A stretch of 64,000 nt of DNA from Sediminibacterium sp. C3. Its GTDB lineage: Bacteria; Bacteroidota; Bacteroidia; Chitinophagales; Chitinophagaceae. Positions 44,929-56,200 of the stretch are shown here, one piece after another; the stretch's first letter is position 1; every line of letters begins with the position of its first letter. The position numbers and the translations under genes are program-made. The stretch is from assembly GCF_000508085.1 (NCBI RefSeq), contig NZ_KI669560.1:2545815-2609814 (forward strand). The letters run 5' to 3'. Under the pieces are notes generated by a model that did not search any database, was not told the DNA's origin, and worked only from the letters and a program-made list of their open reading frames with translations.

Positions 44929-45903
44929 ATGTTGAAAGTAGGTGTATTTGGGGTTGGACATCTTGGAAAATTTCATTTAAACAACTGGAAGGAAATCGAG
45001 GGGGTTAAACTTGTCGGATTCTTTGACCCGAATAATGACAATGCCAAAGAAGTAGTAGAAAAGTATGGAATCAAAAGATTTATGGATGAAGATAAATTGA
45101 TTGATGCCTGTGATGCTATTGACGTAATTACCCCGACCACCCTTCATTATGATATCTGCATGAGGGCTGTTAGAAAGGGCAAGCATGTATTTGTAGAAAA
45201 ACCTATTACCCATACCTTACAAGAGGGGAAAGACCTTGTTAATATGGTAAGGGAAGCGAATGTTAAATTACAGGTTGGCCATGTAGAAAGATTCAATCCA
45301 GCGTATTTGGCTATCAAAGACATGCCCCTGAATCCCATGTTCATTGAAGTACATCGCCTAGCACAATTCAATCCTCGTGGAACTGAAGTTAGTGTAATAC
45401 TTGACCTAATGATTCACGATATTGATATTATTCTTAGCCTTGTTAAAAGTGACGTGAAAAATATTGCGGCCAGCGGTGTAGCAGTAATGACAGACACACC
45501 TGATATTGCAAACGTTAGAATTGAATTTAACAACGGCTGTGTTGCCAATTTAACAAGCAGCAGAATTAGCATGAAAAAAATGCGCAAAATCAGGCTTTTT
45601 CAGAAGGACGCATATATCGGAATTGATTTTCTGGAAAAGAAAACCGAGATTATTAAACTGAAACAGCCAGAAGACGAAAAAGCTTTTTCTTTTGATATTG
45701 ATACACCCAACGGCAAAAAAACAATTGCGATAGCCACACCTTCTATTGAACCTTTAAATGCAATTAAGTTGGAACTAAGTGCATTTGTAGATGCCATTGT
45801 TAATAACAAGCCTACTCAAGTAAACGAAATAGATGGATATCTTGCAATGGAAGTAGCCCATCAGATTCTGGATAAAATTAACAATACCAGCATATTGGTG
45901 TAA
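44929..45903 (+). CDS. Gfo/Idh/MocA-family NAD(P)-dependent oxidoreductase
   Basis: A 324-aa protein. The Rossmann fold starts at once ([20 protein letters not shown]); [14 protein letters not shown] and [17 protein letters not shown] hold the EKP motif with the catalytic Lys. [13 protein letters not shown] and [18 protein letters not shown] supply the family His. In polysaccharide loci such enzymes oxidise nucleotide sugars, but the substrate cannot be assigned. It is followed after 13 bases by the second sugar transferase. Confidence 0.93.
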   Translation: MLKVGVFGVGHLGKFHLNNWKEIEGVKLVGFFDPNNDNAKEVVEKYGIKRFMDEDKLIDACDAIDVITPTTLHYDICMRAVRKGKHVFVEKPITHTLQEGKDLVNMVREANVKLQVGHVERFNPAYLAIKDMPLNPMFIEVHRLAQFNPRGTEVSVILDLMIHDIDIILSLVKSDVKNIAASGVAVMTDTPDIANVRIEFNNGCVANLTSSRISMKKMRKIRLFQKDAYIGIDFLEKKTEIIKLKQPEDEKAFSFDIDTPNGKKTIAIATPSIEPLNAIKLELSAFVDAIVNNKPTQVNEIDGYLAMEVAHQILDKINNTSILV

Positions 45904-45916
45904 ACGAATATTCAAT

Positions 45917-47323
45917 ATGCAAAACAGGAAGAGGAATATCAATTTATACATAGTAAGTGACTTTATTTTTTCTCTTGTTGCACTAATCATTTTTTTTCAA
46001 GTTTACCCCGAGCTGACAAAGTCAACAATTCAACTTTTTCAAATTGATATTGAAGGGCTTGAAACAATACTGAAATTCCTGTTTATTCCTGCTTACTGGA
46101 TTGCTTTTTATTTTATTACAGGTAGTTACAGCCGGTCGCTGTATGACAAATCACGACTAAGTGAGTTAACTGCTAGTTTATTACACTCGCTTTTTGGAGT
46201 CTTGTTATTGTATATAATTCCCGGATTTCATCTGATACAACAAGCGAATCAGTTCTTTGTCTATTTCATCGTTCAGTTTATTATGATTGCGGGAGGAAGG
46301 ACCATGCTTCTTTTTCAAACAAAGAAAACACTTAAGCGAGGAGAAGTTTTTTTTAAAACAATAATTGTTGGAAACAATACCAATGCAATCAAAGTATATG
46401 AAGCCCTTAATAGAAACTTTAAATACCTTGGCTTTAAAACAATTGGATTTGTATCGGCACACCCGGAAGAAATCAAAAATGGTTTGTCAAAATGGATGCC
46501 TCATTTAGGATCAGCCCGCCAGATAAAAAACATAGTAGAAGATTACGAAGTTGAAAGAGTAATCATTTCAATTGATAAAAAAGAACAAGAACTAATTGAA
46601 GAAATTGTTCGCATTTTAACAGAGAAAGAAATAGATATTAAACTAGTACCAGACACGATTGATATTTTAGCGGGTTCCGTTAAGACCAGTAATATACTGG
46701 GAGCCTTATTAATGGACATTCAGACAGCAACTATGTCTCCTGAGGAGCAACATATCAAAAGAATGATAGACATTCTGGCTGCGATCTTTGGTTTAATTAT
46801 TTTGAGCCCTTTCATATTATACATCACCATCAGAACTCTTTTAAGTTCCCCTGGAGGGGCCATTTACAAACAGGAAAGAATTGGGTATAAGGGTAAGCCA
46901 TTTTTTATTTATAAATTCAGGAGCATGTATCAGGATGCTGAAAAAGAAGGTCCTGCCCTTTCCAGTGATGAAGATCCAAGAATAACTTCCTGGGGTAAAA
47001 TCATGAGAAAATGGAGACTCGACGAATTGCCGCAGCTTTGGAATATTATTAAAGGAGATATGAGTCTGGTAGGTCCCAGGCCAGAACGAGCAATTTATAT
47101 TAATCAGCTTTTACAGGTTTCTCCATTTTACAGATATCTGTTAAAAGTTAAGCCAGGGCTTACATCCTGGGGGATGGTGCAATTTGGATATGCCTCTAAC
47201 CTGGATGAGATGATAGAAAGGATGCAGTACGATTTAATTTATGTTGAAAATGCATCCCTTTTCTTAGACTTTAAAATCATGATGCATACACTTCGAATTA
47301 TATTATCCGGTAAAGGAAAATAA
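45917..47323 (+). CDS. Undecaprenyl-phosphate sugar phosphotransferase (polyprenyl type)
   Basis: A 468-aa protein of the WbaP/WcaJ type. Four N-terminal helices (about 10-130) and a CoA-binding-like domain ([20 protein letters not shown]) precede the catalytic domain. That domain has [79 protein letters not shown] and [19 protein letters not shown]. It primes polymer synthesis by moving sugar-1-phosphate to undecaprenyl phosphate. It is the second such enzyme in the locus, the other being the pseudo-receiver fusion at 40112. Confidence 0.94.
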   Translation: MQNRKRNINLYIVSDFIFSLVALIIFFQVYPELTKSTIQLFQIDIEGLETILKFLFIPAYWIAFYFITGSYSRSLYDKSRLSELTASLLHSLFGVLLLYIIPGFHLIQQANQFFVYFIVQFIMIAGGRTMLLFQTKKTLKRGEVFFKTIIVGNNTNAIKVYEALNRNFKYLGFKTIGFVSAHPEEIKNGLSKWMPHLGSARQIKNIVEDYEVERVIISIDKKEQELIEEIVRILTEKEIDIKLVPDTIDILAGSVKTSNILGALLMDIQTATMSPEEQHIKRMIDILAAIFGLIILSPFILYITIRTLLSSPGGAIYKQERIGYKGKPFFIYKFRSMYQDAEKEGPALSSDEDPRITSWGKIMRKWRLDELPQLWNIIKGDMSLVGPRPERAIYINQLLQVSPFYRYLLKVKPGLTSWGMVQFGYASNLDEMIERMQYDLIYVENASLFLDFKIMMHTLRIILSGKGK

Positions 47324-47331
47324 TCAACTCT

Positions 47332-48249
47332 TTGAAACACAATATTGAAATATTGTCATCGCAAGAAATTGACAAAAACAAATGGAACAAGCTTGTCAAC
47401 GATTGTAACAATGGACTCATTTATGCTCAATCCGATTTGCTAGATAGTCTGGCTGATAACTGGGATGCTGTTATTGTTGGAGATTATGATGCAATTCTAC
47501 CCATACCCCACAGAAAGAAATGGCATATTTCCTATTCCTACTCTGTTCCTTTTGTTCAGCAACTTGGATTAATTGGAAAGTCGGAGTTTTCCTATGCAGA
47601 AAAAATAAAATCACAAATACAGAAAAAATTCTGCTATGGTACTATCCAATTAAATTATGGCAATGTGGCAATAGCCTCTCAATTCGGAGCAACTCCAAAG
47701 ACCAATATGTATTTATCATTGCAGCAACCATTTTCAGTATTGGAACAAACTTTTAAAAAAGAAATTTCCAGAATAAGCAACAAACTAATTACCAATAACT
47801 GGTCTGTTAAAAAAAATATACCCATTAAGGACTGCATGCATTTATACCGCCGGTTACTGGGCCATAAATTGCAGAATATCAGGGAAGAGGATTTTGAAAG
47901 ACTGGTTCGGTTTTGCCATAAGAATAAAAACGAAAACCTACAATATTTTACCAGAGCTGTAGTGAATCCTTCAGGAGAAATTTGTTCTGTGGCTGTATTA
48001 CTGAGAGACAATAAAAGAATCTACAATATCATCAATGCTTCAACAGCAGAAGGGAAAAAAACAAGTGCCAATTATTTACTTTATTACGAATGCCTAAAGG
48101 AATTCAGCGAATTACCATTGTTATTCGATTTTGAAGGTTCATCTATACCAGGAATTGCCAGCTTCTATAATAAGTTTAATCCCCTCAAAGAATTTTACTT
48201 TATATGGCATTATAACGCATTGCCCTTTCCCCTTTCCCTGATTCCTTAA
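47332..48249 (+). CDS. FemAB/GNAT-like acyltransferase
   Basis: A 305-aa protein with a double-GNAT, FemAB-like pattern: KKFCYGTIQLNYGN, SRISNKLITNNWSVKKNIP, VNPSGEICSVAVLLRDNKRI and NYLLYYECLKEFSELPLLFD followed by FEGSSIPGIASFYNKFN. Members add amino acids or acyl groups to sugars or peptidoglycan. The start is TTG at 47332, 8 bases after the sugar transferase stop; no ATG lies near. It converges on ispD, with the two stops sharing the palindrome TTAA. Confidence 0.82.
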   Translation: MKHNIEILSSQEIDKNKWNKLVNDCNNGLIYAQSDLLDSLADNWDAVIVGDYDAILPIPHRKKWHISYSYSVPFVQQLGLIGKSEFSYAEKIKSQIQKKFCYGTIQLNYGNVAIASQFGATPKTNMYLSLQQPFSVLEQTFKKEISRISNKLITNNWSVKKNIPIKDCMHLYRRLLGHKLQNIREEDFERLVRFCHKNKNENLQYFTRAVVNPSGEICSVAVLLRDNKRIYNIINASTAEGKKTSANYLLYYECLKEFSELPLLFDFEGSSIPGIASFYNKFNPLKEFYFIWHYNALPFPLSLIP

Positions 48250-48929
48250 TAGGATTTTCTTTTTTGCAAAATAGACTCTGCCAATAATAAATCAACAGGT
48301 CGGGTAATTTTGAGATTATCATAATCCCCCTCTATTAAAAAAGTTTTTATACCGGAATATTCTACAACAGTGGCTTCATCAGTAAAAGAATCCTGATAAG
48401 CCTGATTAAAAGCAGAGATTAGCAATTCGCTTTTAAATGTCTGTGGCGTTTGTACAATTTTAACCAGATTCCGGTCAATAGCTGAATGACCGGAATTCAT
48501 ATCTACAATTCTAATACTATCGGTTGCGCTTACCACTGGTATAGCAGAGCCTAGCTTAGAAGCCTGTTCATAACAGGCCCTTATTAAGTTGGGTGTAACC
48601 AAACACCTAACCCCATCATGAACAAATACAATGGATTCCATATCCAGCAAATCAACCCCATTCTTAACCGAATGAAATCTTGTTTGTCCTCCGGCAACAA
48701 TGGAAACAAAATCTTCTTTTCCCATTTCAGCTACCAGTTCTTTGCCATGATTTAAATAATCAGAGGGCAAAACCAGTATAATAGAAATATCGCTGAATGC
48801 TTCATAAAAAGCGTTCAACGTATACCACAGGAGGGGTTTATTATTCAATAACAAAAACTGTTTGGGAGTACTAACCCCCATTCTGGTACCCGATCCACCG
48901 GCAGTGATAATTGCAACTTTTTTAGCCAT
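48246..48929 (-). CDS. ispD: 2-C-methyl-D-erythritol 4-phosphate cytidylyltransferase
   Basis: A 227-aa protein of standard length. VAIITAGGSGTRMGVSTPKQ is the nucleotide-binding loop, FVHDGVRCLVTPNLI and SFTDEATVVEYSG are diagnostic, and NLKITRPVDLLLAESIL ends the fold. It makes CDP-methylerythritol in the non-mevalonate isoprenoid pathway in the cytoplasm. Its start is 3 bases after the isoaspartyl peptidase stop, so the two are co-transcribed. Confidence 0.96.
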   Translation of the reverse strand: MAKKVAIITAGGSGTRMGVSTPKQFLLLNNKPLLWYTLNAFYEAFSDISIILVLPSDYLNHGKELVAEMGKEDFVSIVAGGQTRFHSVKNGVDLLDMESIVFVHDGVRCLVTPNLIRACYEQASKLGSAIPVVSATDSIRIVDMNSGHSAIDRNLVKIVQTPQTFKSELLISAFNQAYQDSFTDEATVVEYSGIKTFLIEGDYDNLKITRPVDLLLAESILQKRKSY

Positions 48930-48932
48930 GAT

Positions 48933-49880
48933 TTATTTATAAATAGCTACCAGGTTTTCACCCTTACTGCTTTTAATTCCCCGATACATTCCAGCACTAT
49001 TAAACACCATGGCAGTATTGCCTTGTGCATCAATGCCAATCATTCCGCCCTCCCCATTCATGTTCACCAATTTTTCATTCACAACCTTATGCATTGCTTC
49101 CTGCAGACTCAATCCTTTATATTCCATCAAACAACTTACATCGTAAGAAGCTACCGCCCGTATAAACATTTCACCATGTCCCGTGCAACTGATAGCGCAA
49201 GTTTTATTGTTGGCATATGTACCTGCCCCAATTACCGGACTATCTCCAATTCTGCCATATTTTTTATTTGTCATCCCTCCGGTAGAAGTAGCCGCGGCAA
49301 TATTACCCGCCGCATCCAAGGCAACTGCTCCAACCGTTCCAAATTTTCTATCCCTGAGCAATTCCTCCAGGTGATGATTGGTATGATCCAAAGAATAATT
49401 GTCAGAGTCTCTTATGGCTTTCCATTGGTCGTATCTAAATTGAGAAAAGAAGTAATCATCCGGTTCCAGCTTGATCCCCTGCTGTATGGCAAAATCATTG
49501 GCTCCCTTTCCACTTAAAAATACATGATTGCTGTTCGTCATAACTTCAGCTGCCAGTTCAATAGGATTTCTAACATTCCTTACACCGCAGATAGCTCCAG
49601 CAGCTAAATTGGCCCCATTCATGATGGCGGCATCCATTTCCTGAACCCCTTTCTTGGTAAACACAGAACCTTTCCCTGCATTAAATAATACATTGTCTTC
49701 CAAAACAATGATGGCGGCCTTAACCGCATCAATGGCAGTACCCCCTTTTTCAAGTGAAGCGTAACCACTATCAAGGGCATCCTGCAAAACACCGGAATAA
49801 GCATGCTCCAGTTCGGAGGACATATCTTTTTTAAGTATGGTTCCCGCACCGCCGTGAACTACTATGGTAAAATTTGACAT
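48933..49880 (-). CDS. Isoaspartyl peptidase / plant-type L-asparaginase (Ntn hydrolase)
   Basis: About 315 aa from MSNFT at 49880; a longer start at 49895 (MKISEM) is possible. TIVVHGGAGTILKKDM is the N-terminal hallmark, and RDRKFGTVGAVALD holds the autocleavage site and Thr nucleophile (about residue 182). GNIAAATSTGGMTNKKYGRI and ISCTGHGEMFIRAVASYDVS follow. The precursor splits itself into two chains before that Thr. It cleaves isoaspartyl dipeptides or asparagine. No signal peptide is seen. It forms an operon with ispD. Confidence 0.94.
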   Translation of the reverse strand: MSNFTIVVHGGAGTILKKDMSSELEHAYSGVLQDALDSGYASLEKGGTAIDAVKAAIIVLEDNVLFNAGKGSVFTKKGVQEMDAAIMNGANLAAGAICGVRNVRNPIELAAEVMTNSNHVFLSGKGANDFAIQQGIKLEPDDYFFSQFRYDQWKAIRDSDNYSLDHTNHHLEELLRDRKFGTVGAVALDAAGNIAAATSTGGMTNKKYGRIGDSPVIGAGTYANNKTCAISCTGHGEMFIRAVASYDVSCLMEYKGLSLQEAMHKVVNEKLVNMNGEGGMIGIDAQGNTAMVFNSAGMYRGIKSSKGENLVAIYK

Positions 49881-49992
49881 TTCGCTAATTTTCAACGAAA
49901 GTAAAAATTATGTTGTCGCAAAGATTCTAAATAAATAAGTTGCCTATTAGAAAGCATTGAATAAAAATATCAAATTACTAATGAATCACTAA

Positions 49993-50997
49993 TCAGTCAG
50001 AAATAGCCTGACTACTCAATAATCTCTTACATTCAATTAGTAATTTTTCTTTCTCAATGGCTACTGTCCCCACTGATTCACAAACAAGTCCACCGGCAAT
50101 ATTAGCCATTTCAGCAGCCAGTTGAATTTGCCTGGTAACAGCCATTACAAGGGATACTACTGCAATCACTGTATCACCTGCTCCACTTACATCCGCAATC
50201 TTTCTTACATGTGTTGGAATGATGGAACTACTCTGTTGATCCTGATAAAAAACGCCTTTTTCAGACAAGGTTATCAACGAGATCTGGTGCTGCAATACCT
50301 CATGTAAAATATGGTGTATATGTTGCATTTTCTTTAAATCAACTTCTTCAACAACCATATTCAATCCTTCCTTTACTTCTTTCAAATTGGGCTTGAAAAG
50401 GGTTACATTCTTATAGGATAAGAAGTTTTTCTTTTTGGGGTCTACCGCCGAGGTTATCTGATGCTGATTGCAAATGTCTACCAACTTTTCTATTGTTTGG
50501 CTGGTAAGAACGCCCTTGTTATAATCTTCAAATATTACAACGGAAGGATGATAAGCATTAATATACGCCTCTACTTGCTTAACCAATAACTCTTCCAATT
50601 TTGTATCTATATCGGAAGTAATTTCTGAGTCCAGTCGCATCATTTGCTGATTCCTAGACATGACCCGCACTTTATTGGTTGTAATTCTATCCTTAGATTC
50701 AATTACAAAGGAAGTATCAATTGACTGCTCCTTCATTAAACTTAATAAGGTCTTGCCATCAGCATCATTCCCAATAACAGAGATGATTCCTGTTTTAGCA
50801 CCCAAAGAAGCGGTATTCAAAGCCACATTGGCCGCTCCGCCTACTCTGCATTCCTTGTGACGAACTTCAACAACAGGTACCGGTGCTTCCGGAGATATTC
50901 GCTCCACATTACCCCACCAATAAGTATCTAACATCACGTCCCCTACAATCAACACATGTGTGTCTTTGAAACGCTCAAAAAGCTGATCAAAATTCAT
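49993..50997 (-). CDS. rfaE1: D-glycero-beta-D-manno-heptose-7-phosphate kinase domain protein
   Basis: About 334 aa from MNFDQLF at 50997, 4 bases after the permease stop; a start at 51015 (MQKNSSM) would overlap that stop. The PfkB/ribokinase fold is clear: VLIVGDVMLDTYWWGNVERI, SPEAPVPVVEVRHKE, RVGGAANVALNTASLG and the catalytic DVSGAGDTVIAVVSLVMA. The first two are typical of RfaE1. The cytidylyltransferase half of bifunctional HldE is absent. It phosphorylates heptose-7-phosphate for ADP-heptose synthesis, used in lipopolysaccharide or surface glycans. It follows the amino acid permease. Confidence 0.9.
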   Translation of the reverse strand: MNFDQLFERFKDTHVLIVGDVMLDTYWWGNVERISPEAPVPVVEVRHKECRVGGAANVALNTASLGAKTGIISVIGNDADGKTLLSLMKEQSIDTSFVIESKDRITTNKVRVMSRNQQMMRLDSEITSDIDTKLEELLVKQVEAYINAYHPSVVIFEDYNKGVLTSQTIEKLVDICNQHQITSAVDPKKKNFLSYKNVTLFKPNLKEVKEGLNMVVEEVDLKKMQHIHHILHEVLQHQISLITLSEKGVFYQDQQSSSIIPTHVRKIADVSGAGDTVIAVVSLVMAVTRQIQLAAEMANIAGGLVCESVGTVAIEKEKLLIECKRLLSSQAISD

Positions 50998-51001
50998 GGA
51001 A

Positions 51002-52434
51002 CTATTTTTTTGCATTCCTAACTGCTATAAAATATAAAGGTATCCCCAACAAAGTAATGATTAATCCTGGCCAGGTAAACTGAGGCTTATAAATAATTAA
51101 CAATACACAGAAACTAATACCCATCAGCATATAAATTGCAGGTAATACCGGATAACCTACTGCCTTATAGGGTCTGGGCAAATCTGGTCTTTTCTTTCGA
51201 AGAATAAATATACCAGCGATGGTGAGAACATAGAAAATAACCACTATAAAGGACACCATATCTAGAAGGTCTCCATATTTACCGCTTAAACATAGCAAAC
51301 TGGCAACAACACATTGCGCCCATAATGCCCATTCAGGAACAGCATTTTTATTAAGCTTGCCTGCGTTTTTAAAGAAAAGGCCATCCTGAGCCATTGTATA
51401 ATAAACCCTGGCTCCCGCCAGTATTAAGCCGTTATTACACCCGAAAGTAGATATCATAATCATTGCGGCGATAATATAAGTACCCATGCCTCCAAAAATT
51501 ACATTGGATGCGGTTACCGCTACCCTATCAGATTCTGCAAATGCAATCTGATCTAATGGCAAAACGCTTAAATACATCAGATTGGCAGAAACATAAATCA
51601 GGGTCACTATTAAAGTACCCAGAAATAAACTAAGTCCAATATTCTTTTGAGGGTTTTTAATTTCACCGGCAATAAATGTTACGTTATTCCAGGCATCGCT
51701 ACTGAATATAGAGCCAACCATAGAAGCAGCAATAGCACCTAATGCTCCTGCACCCAGTACTGGGGCAATGATGGCTGCAGACATTTCCCCCGTTCCCTTT
51801 GTCATAGACTTCATAGTAAAAGCATCTGACCAGTTTGCATTCCATACATCAGCATCAGCAGCAAGTAAAAACCAAATACAATCAAGCCAAAAAGAGACAA
51901 CAACTTCGTTACAGTAAATATGGTCTGAATCATTTTACCCCCCTGCACCCCTTTTGTATTAATATAGGTTAACAGGATAATGATAAAAATGGAAACAAAC
52001 TGCGCAGGATAAATTTTAAAAGGGCCGAGCAAAAAGAGCACGTCCGATTCATTCATTTCCAATGCCGGAATAAAATAGGCCGCGAATTTGCAGAAAGCAA
52101 CCCCTACTGCGGCAATAGTACCAGTCTGAATTACAGAAAAGAAACTCCAACCGTATAAAAAGCCGGTAAGTTTATTATAGGACTCTTTTAAGTAAACATA
52201 CTGACCGCCAGCTTTGGGAAACATCGCACTTAGCTCTCCGTAACTTAATGCAGCGGTTAAAGTCATAAAACCAGTAAGCAACCAGACTACAATCAACCAA
52301 CCCGCACTTCCTACATTGCGGGTAATATCAGCACTTACAATAAAAATTCCGGATCCAATCATACTGCCGGCTACAATCATGGTTGCATCCAGCAAACCCA
52401 GCGTGGGTTTAAAAGAAGGGGTAGTTTCTGACAT
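51002..52434 (-). pseudogene. APC-family amino acid permease, split by a single-base frameshift
   Basis: The first part (52434 to stop 51811) has LGLLDATMIVAGSMIGSGIF and the first six or so helices, ending abruptly after VFGFYLLL. The second part (stop 51002) resumes in another frame: LLAADADVWNANWSDAF, then VGSIFSSDAWNNVTFIAGEI and the remaining helices, ending IAVRNAKK. Adding one T to the T5 run at 51867-51871 (A on the plus strand) joins them as FGFLLAADADVW, giving about 477 aa, the normal APC length. The family moves amino acids across the inner membrane. Either a real recent mutation or a sequencing error is possible. A terminator touches its start codon. Confidence 0.9.
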
Positions 52435-52467
52435 AAAAAATCCCGCCCATTTTTAAAAAGGGCGGGA
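52435..52467 (-). terminator. Intrinsic terminator after the OmpH-like gene, abutting the permease start
   Basis: TCCCGCCC / GGGCGGGA stem extended by A/T pairs, followed by six T on the minus strand. The T-run ends exactly where the permease ATG begins (52434). Confidence 0.85.
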
Positions 52468-52494
52468 ATGAAGATAACAAATATGGTTGAACGA

Positions 52495-53085
52495 TTATTG
52501 CTTCTTTGGATACAACTTATTTAATCCTGAAACCAGGTCATTAGTAATGTTAAAAGCACTGTCTTTTAAATACATGAACTCCGGTGCACTGGAAAAAATA
52601 TAGGCATAGCCCTTGTCTTTATTGTATTCTTTCAGGTAGTCTTCAATTTTCTTTTTTACATCCTGAAGCTTCTTAAAGCTTTCGTCCTGCATTTCCTGAG
52701 CCATCATTTGCTCTTTACCCTGATAGGTTCTTTCCATTTGTACCAGTTCTTGCTGCTTGCTTGCTAATTCAGCCTGAGAAAGGCTTTGACCCACACGCTG
52801 AAGCTCTTGGTACTTATTGGTGAATACATTTTTTAATTCGTTCAATTGCTTTGCATTGGCTTGATCTTTAAGCTGTAAAGAAGATCGAACTTCTTTAAAG
52901 TATTCAAATTGATTCTGAATAGAGTCAGACTCAAAATAAGCTATTTTGAATCCGCCTGCACCGGCACTTACAGAGCTGCCGCCGGCAACAGTGGAAACGG
53001 CTTTAGCGCTAGAAAAATGCAGATAAAATAAAACAGCTACACCAATAGCAGTAGCGATTGAAAGTCCGGTTATAAAGTTTTTCAT
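52495..53085 (-). CDS. OmpH/Skp-family periplasmic chaperone
   Basis: A 196-aa protein. The first 30 residues contain one hydrophobic segment (FITGLSIATAIGVAVLFYLH), a signal peptide or anchor. The OmpH core follows: FKIAYFESDSIQNQFEYFKE, a long charged coiled coil (about 70-155), and KDKGYAYIFSS near the C-terminus. Skp-type trimers shield unfolded outer-membrane proteins in the periplasm. A Gly/Ser/Ala linker follows the helix. It is upstream of the permease but separated from it by a strong terminator. Confidence 0.92.
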   Translation of the reverse strand: MKNFITGLSIATAIGVAVLFYLHFSSAKAVSTVAGGSSVSAGAGGFKIAYFESDSIQNQFEYFKEVRSSLQLKDQANAKQLNELKNVFTNKYQELQRVGQSLSQAELASKQQELVQMERTYQGKEQMMAQEMQDESFKKLQDVKKKIEDYLKEYNKDKGYAYIFSSAPEFMYLKDSAFNITNDLVSGLNKLYPKKQ

Positions 53086-53177
53086 AAAGTAATTATTTTT
53101 CTAAAATAAGTCAATTTTTAAAATAAAAACAAGGCGATTCATACTAATATAGATTTTCACAAACGCCTATTCAGTAA

Positions 53178-53207
53178 AAAAGTAGGAAGCATACGCTTCC
53201 TACTTTT
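53178..53207 (-). terminator. Terminator of the rpoBC operon
   Basis: A 13-bp perfect stem (AAAAGTAGGAAGC / GCTTCCTACTTTT) with an ATAC loop and a T-rich tail on the minus strand. It lies 21 bases past the rpoC stop. Confidence 0.93.
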
Positions 53208-53228
53208 ACTTATCGTTTCAGTAACTGA

Positions 53229-56200
53229 TTACTCTTCCTCATCAAAGCTCATCGCTTCTCTGGTTGTAGCCAGCACTTCATATTCTTCCTTACTTCCTAC
53301 AATCATATTCTCGAACTCTTTCTGTCCGGAACCTGCTGGAATTAAGTGTCCTGTAATTACGTTCTCTTTCAGACCCAACATCGCATCTGTCTTACCCTGA
53401 ATGGCGGCCTGACTCAATACCTTGGTTGTTTCCTGGAATGAGGCGGCTGAAATCCAGCTTTGAACACCCAATGAAGCCTTAGTAATACCTAGTAATACAG
53501 GACGGGCAGTAGCAGGTTTGGCATCTCTTACTTCAACCAGTTTTTTGTCTGCACGACGTAAGATAGAATTCTCTTCTCTTAATTCGCGTAAAGTAATGAT
53601 TTGACCCGCTCTCATCTTAGTACTTTCGCCCGCATTGGTTACCACTTTCTTATCGAAGATTCTGTCGTTCTCTTCAATAAAGTCGAAGCGATCTTCTAAG
53701 TCCTCCTCTAAGAATTTGGTATCACCAGCATCTACAATTTCCACTTTCTTCATCATCTGACGTACAATCACTTCTACGTGTTTGTCGTTGATTTTAACCC
53801 CTTGTAAGCGGTATACTTCCTGAATTTCATTTACCACATATTCCTGAACCGCAAATGGTCCTTTGATAGCCAGGATGTCAGCAGGAGCAATCTGTCCATC
53901 AGACATTGGCGTACCAGCTTTCACGAAGTCACCATCCTGAACAAGGATTTGACGAGTCAATGGAACAAGGTATTTCTTAATCATTCCATCACGTGATTCT
54001 ACGATAATCTCACGATTACCACGTTTCACGTTACCAAAGGAAACAACACCATCAATTTCACAAACAATAGCTGGGTTTCCTGGGTTACGAGCTTCGAACA
54101 ATTCAGTTACTCGAGGAAGACCTCCGGTAATATCTCTTAGTTTTCCTAAGATACGAGGAATCTTCACCAATACCTGACCTGCTTTTACTTCGTCTCCTTC
54201 TTCTACACCAATATGTGATCCAACCGGTAAGTTGTATTGCTTGATATCTTTACCCTCTACAATAATGGTAGGGATTTTTGTTTTGTCCTTGGTTTCAATA
54301 ACCACTTTTTCGCGGTGTCCTGTTTGTTCATCAGACTCGTCACGGTAAGTGATACCATCAAGGATATTTTCAAATTTGATAGAACCGTTTGTTTCAGCAA
54401 CAATTACGTTATTGAACGGATCCCATGTACAGATAACATCTCCTTTCTTTACCTGAGCACCATCCTTAACATTTAAAGTAGCACCGTAAGGAACGTTGTT
54501 GGTAATCATTAAACGATCGTTCTTCACGTCCATGATTCTAACCTCACCCGTACGTCCGATAACAATTTTAGTCTTGGTTCCGTCATTACCAACTGTATCA
54601 ACAGTTCTTAAACCGTCGAACTGAATGGTACCATCAAATTTGGCTTGTAAAGTAGATTCAATGGATGCAGATCCGGCAACACCACCCACGTGGAAAGTAC
54701 GTAGTGTAAGCTGTGTACCAGGCTCACCAATAGATTGTGCGGCAATAATACCTACTGCATCACCTCTTTGAGCAAGATAACCAGTGGCAAGGTTCTTACC
54801 ATAACACTTCACACAAACACCACGCTTGCTTTCGCAGGTAAGTACAGAACGAATTTCAACTGTTTCAATACCTACTTCTTCAATTTGCTTAGCCACATCA
54901 GAAGAAATTTCTTCACCGGCAAGGATGATTAATTCTTCAGTGATTGGGTGGTAAACATTATGTAATGAAGTACGTCCTTCAATTCTATCTGCCAATGGCT
55001 CTATTACATCTTCATTGTCTTTCAGTGCAGAAGTTGCAATACCACGTAAGGTTCCGCAATCCTCTTCAGAAATAACCACATCCTGTGAAACGTCCACCAA
55101 ACGACGGGTAAGGTAACCCGCATCCGCTGTTTTAAGGGCTGTATCCGCAAGACCTTTACGGGCACCGTGGGTAGAGATAAAGTAATCCAATACGTTCAAT
55201 CCACCTTTAAAGTTAGATAGGATCGGGTTCTCAATTACTTCAGAACCGGAGCTACCACTCTTACGAGGTTTAGCCATCAAACCACGAATACCTACTAGCT
55301 GCTTAACCTGTGTTTTACTACCACGGGCACCGGAATCCAACATCATGAATACAGAGTTGAAGCCCTGGTTGTCGATAGTCATTTCGCGAATCAAAGATTC
55401 GGTGATCTTCATATCGACTCTACCCCAGATATCAATAACCTGGTTGTAACGCTCGTTATTGGTAATAAGACCCATATTATAGCTATCCCAAACTTCTTCC
55501 ACTTCAGACTTTGCACTCTCTAATAATTCATTTCTGATTTCAGGAACAATCAGGTCATTCACGCTGAAGCTCAATCCACCACGGAATGCCATACGGAATC
55601 CAAGTGTTTTGATATCATCCAGGAATTTAGCTGTTTTAGGAACATCAGTGATTTTGATAATATCCCCAATGATTTCCCTTAAGCTTTTCTTAGTCAACAA
55701 TGCGTTTACAAAACCTACTTCCTGTGGAACGTACTGGTTAAACAATACACGACCAACAGTAGTATCAATTAATTTCTTTACCAGAACACCTTTCTCACGA
55801 ACATTGGTTCTGACTCTGATATTCGCATGCAAGTCAACTCTACCTTCATTATAGGCAATGATCACTTCATCCATGCTGTAGAAAGCCATACCCTGTCCCT
55901 TGATGGTTTCAGTTTCTGTAGACTTTCTGCCCTTGGTAATATAATACAACCCAAGTACCATGTCCTGAGAGGGAAGGGTAATAGGCGTACCATTCTGCGG
56001 GTTTAGAATGTTATGAGAAGACAACATCAACAACTGTGCTTCCAGTATTGCAGCATTACTTAATGGAACGTGCACGGCCATCTGGTCACCATCGAAATCC
56101 GCGTTGAACGAAGAGGTAACCAATGGGTGAAGTTGAATCGCTTTACCTTCTACCAACTTAGGCTGGAACGCCTGAATGGATAGACGGTGAAGTGTCGGGG

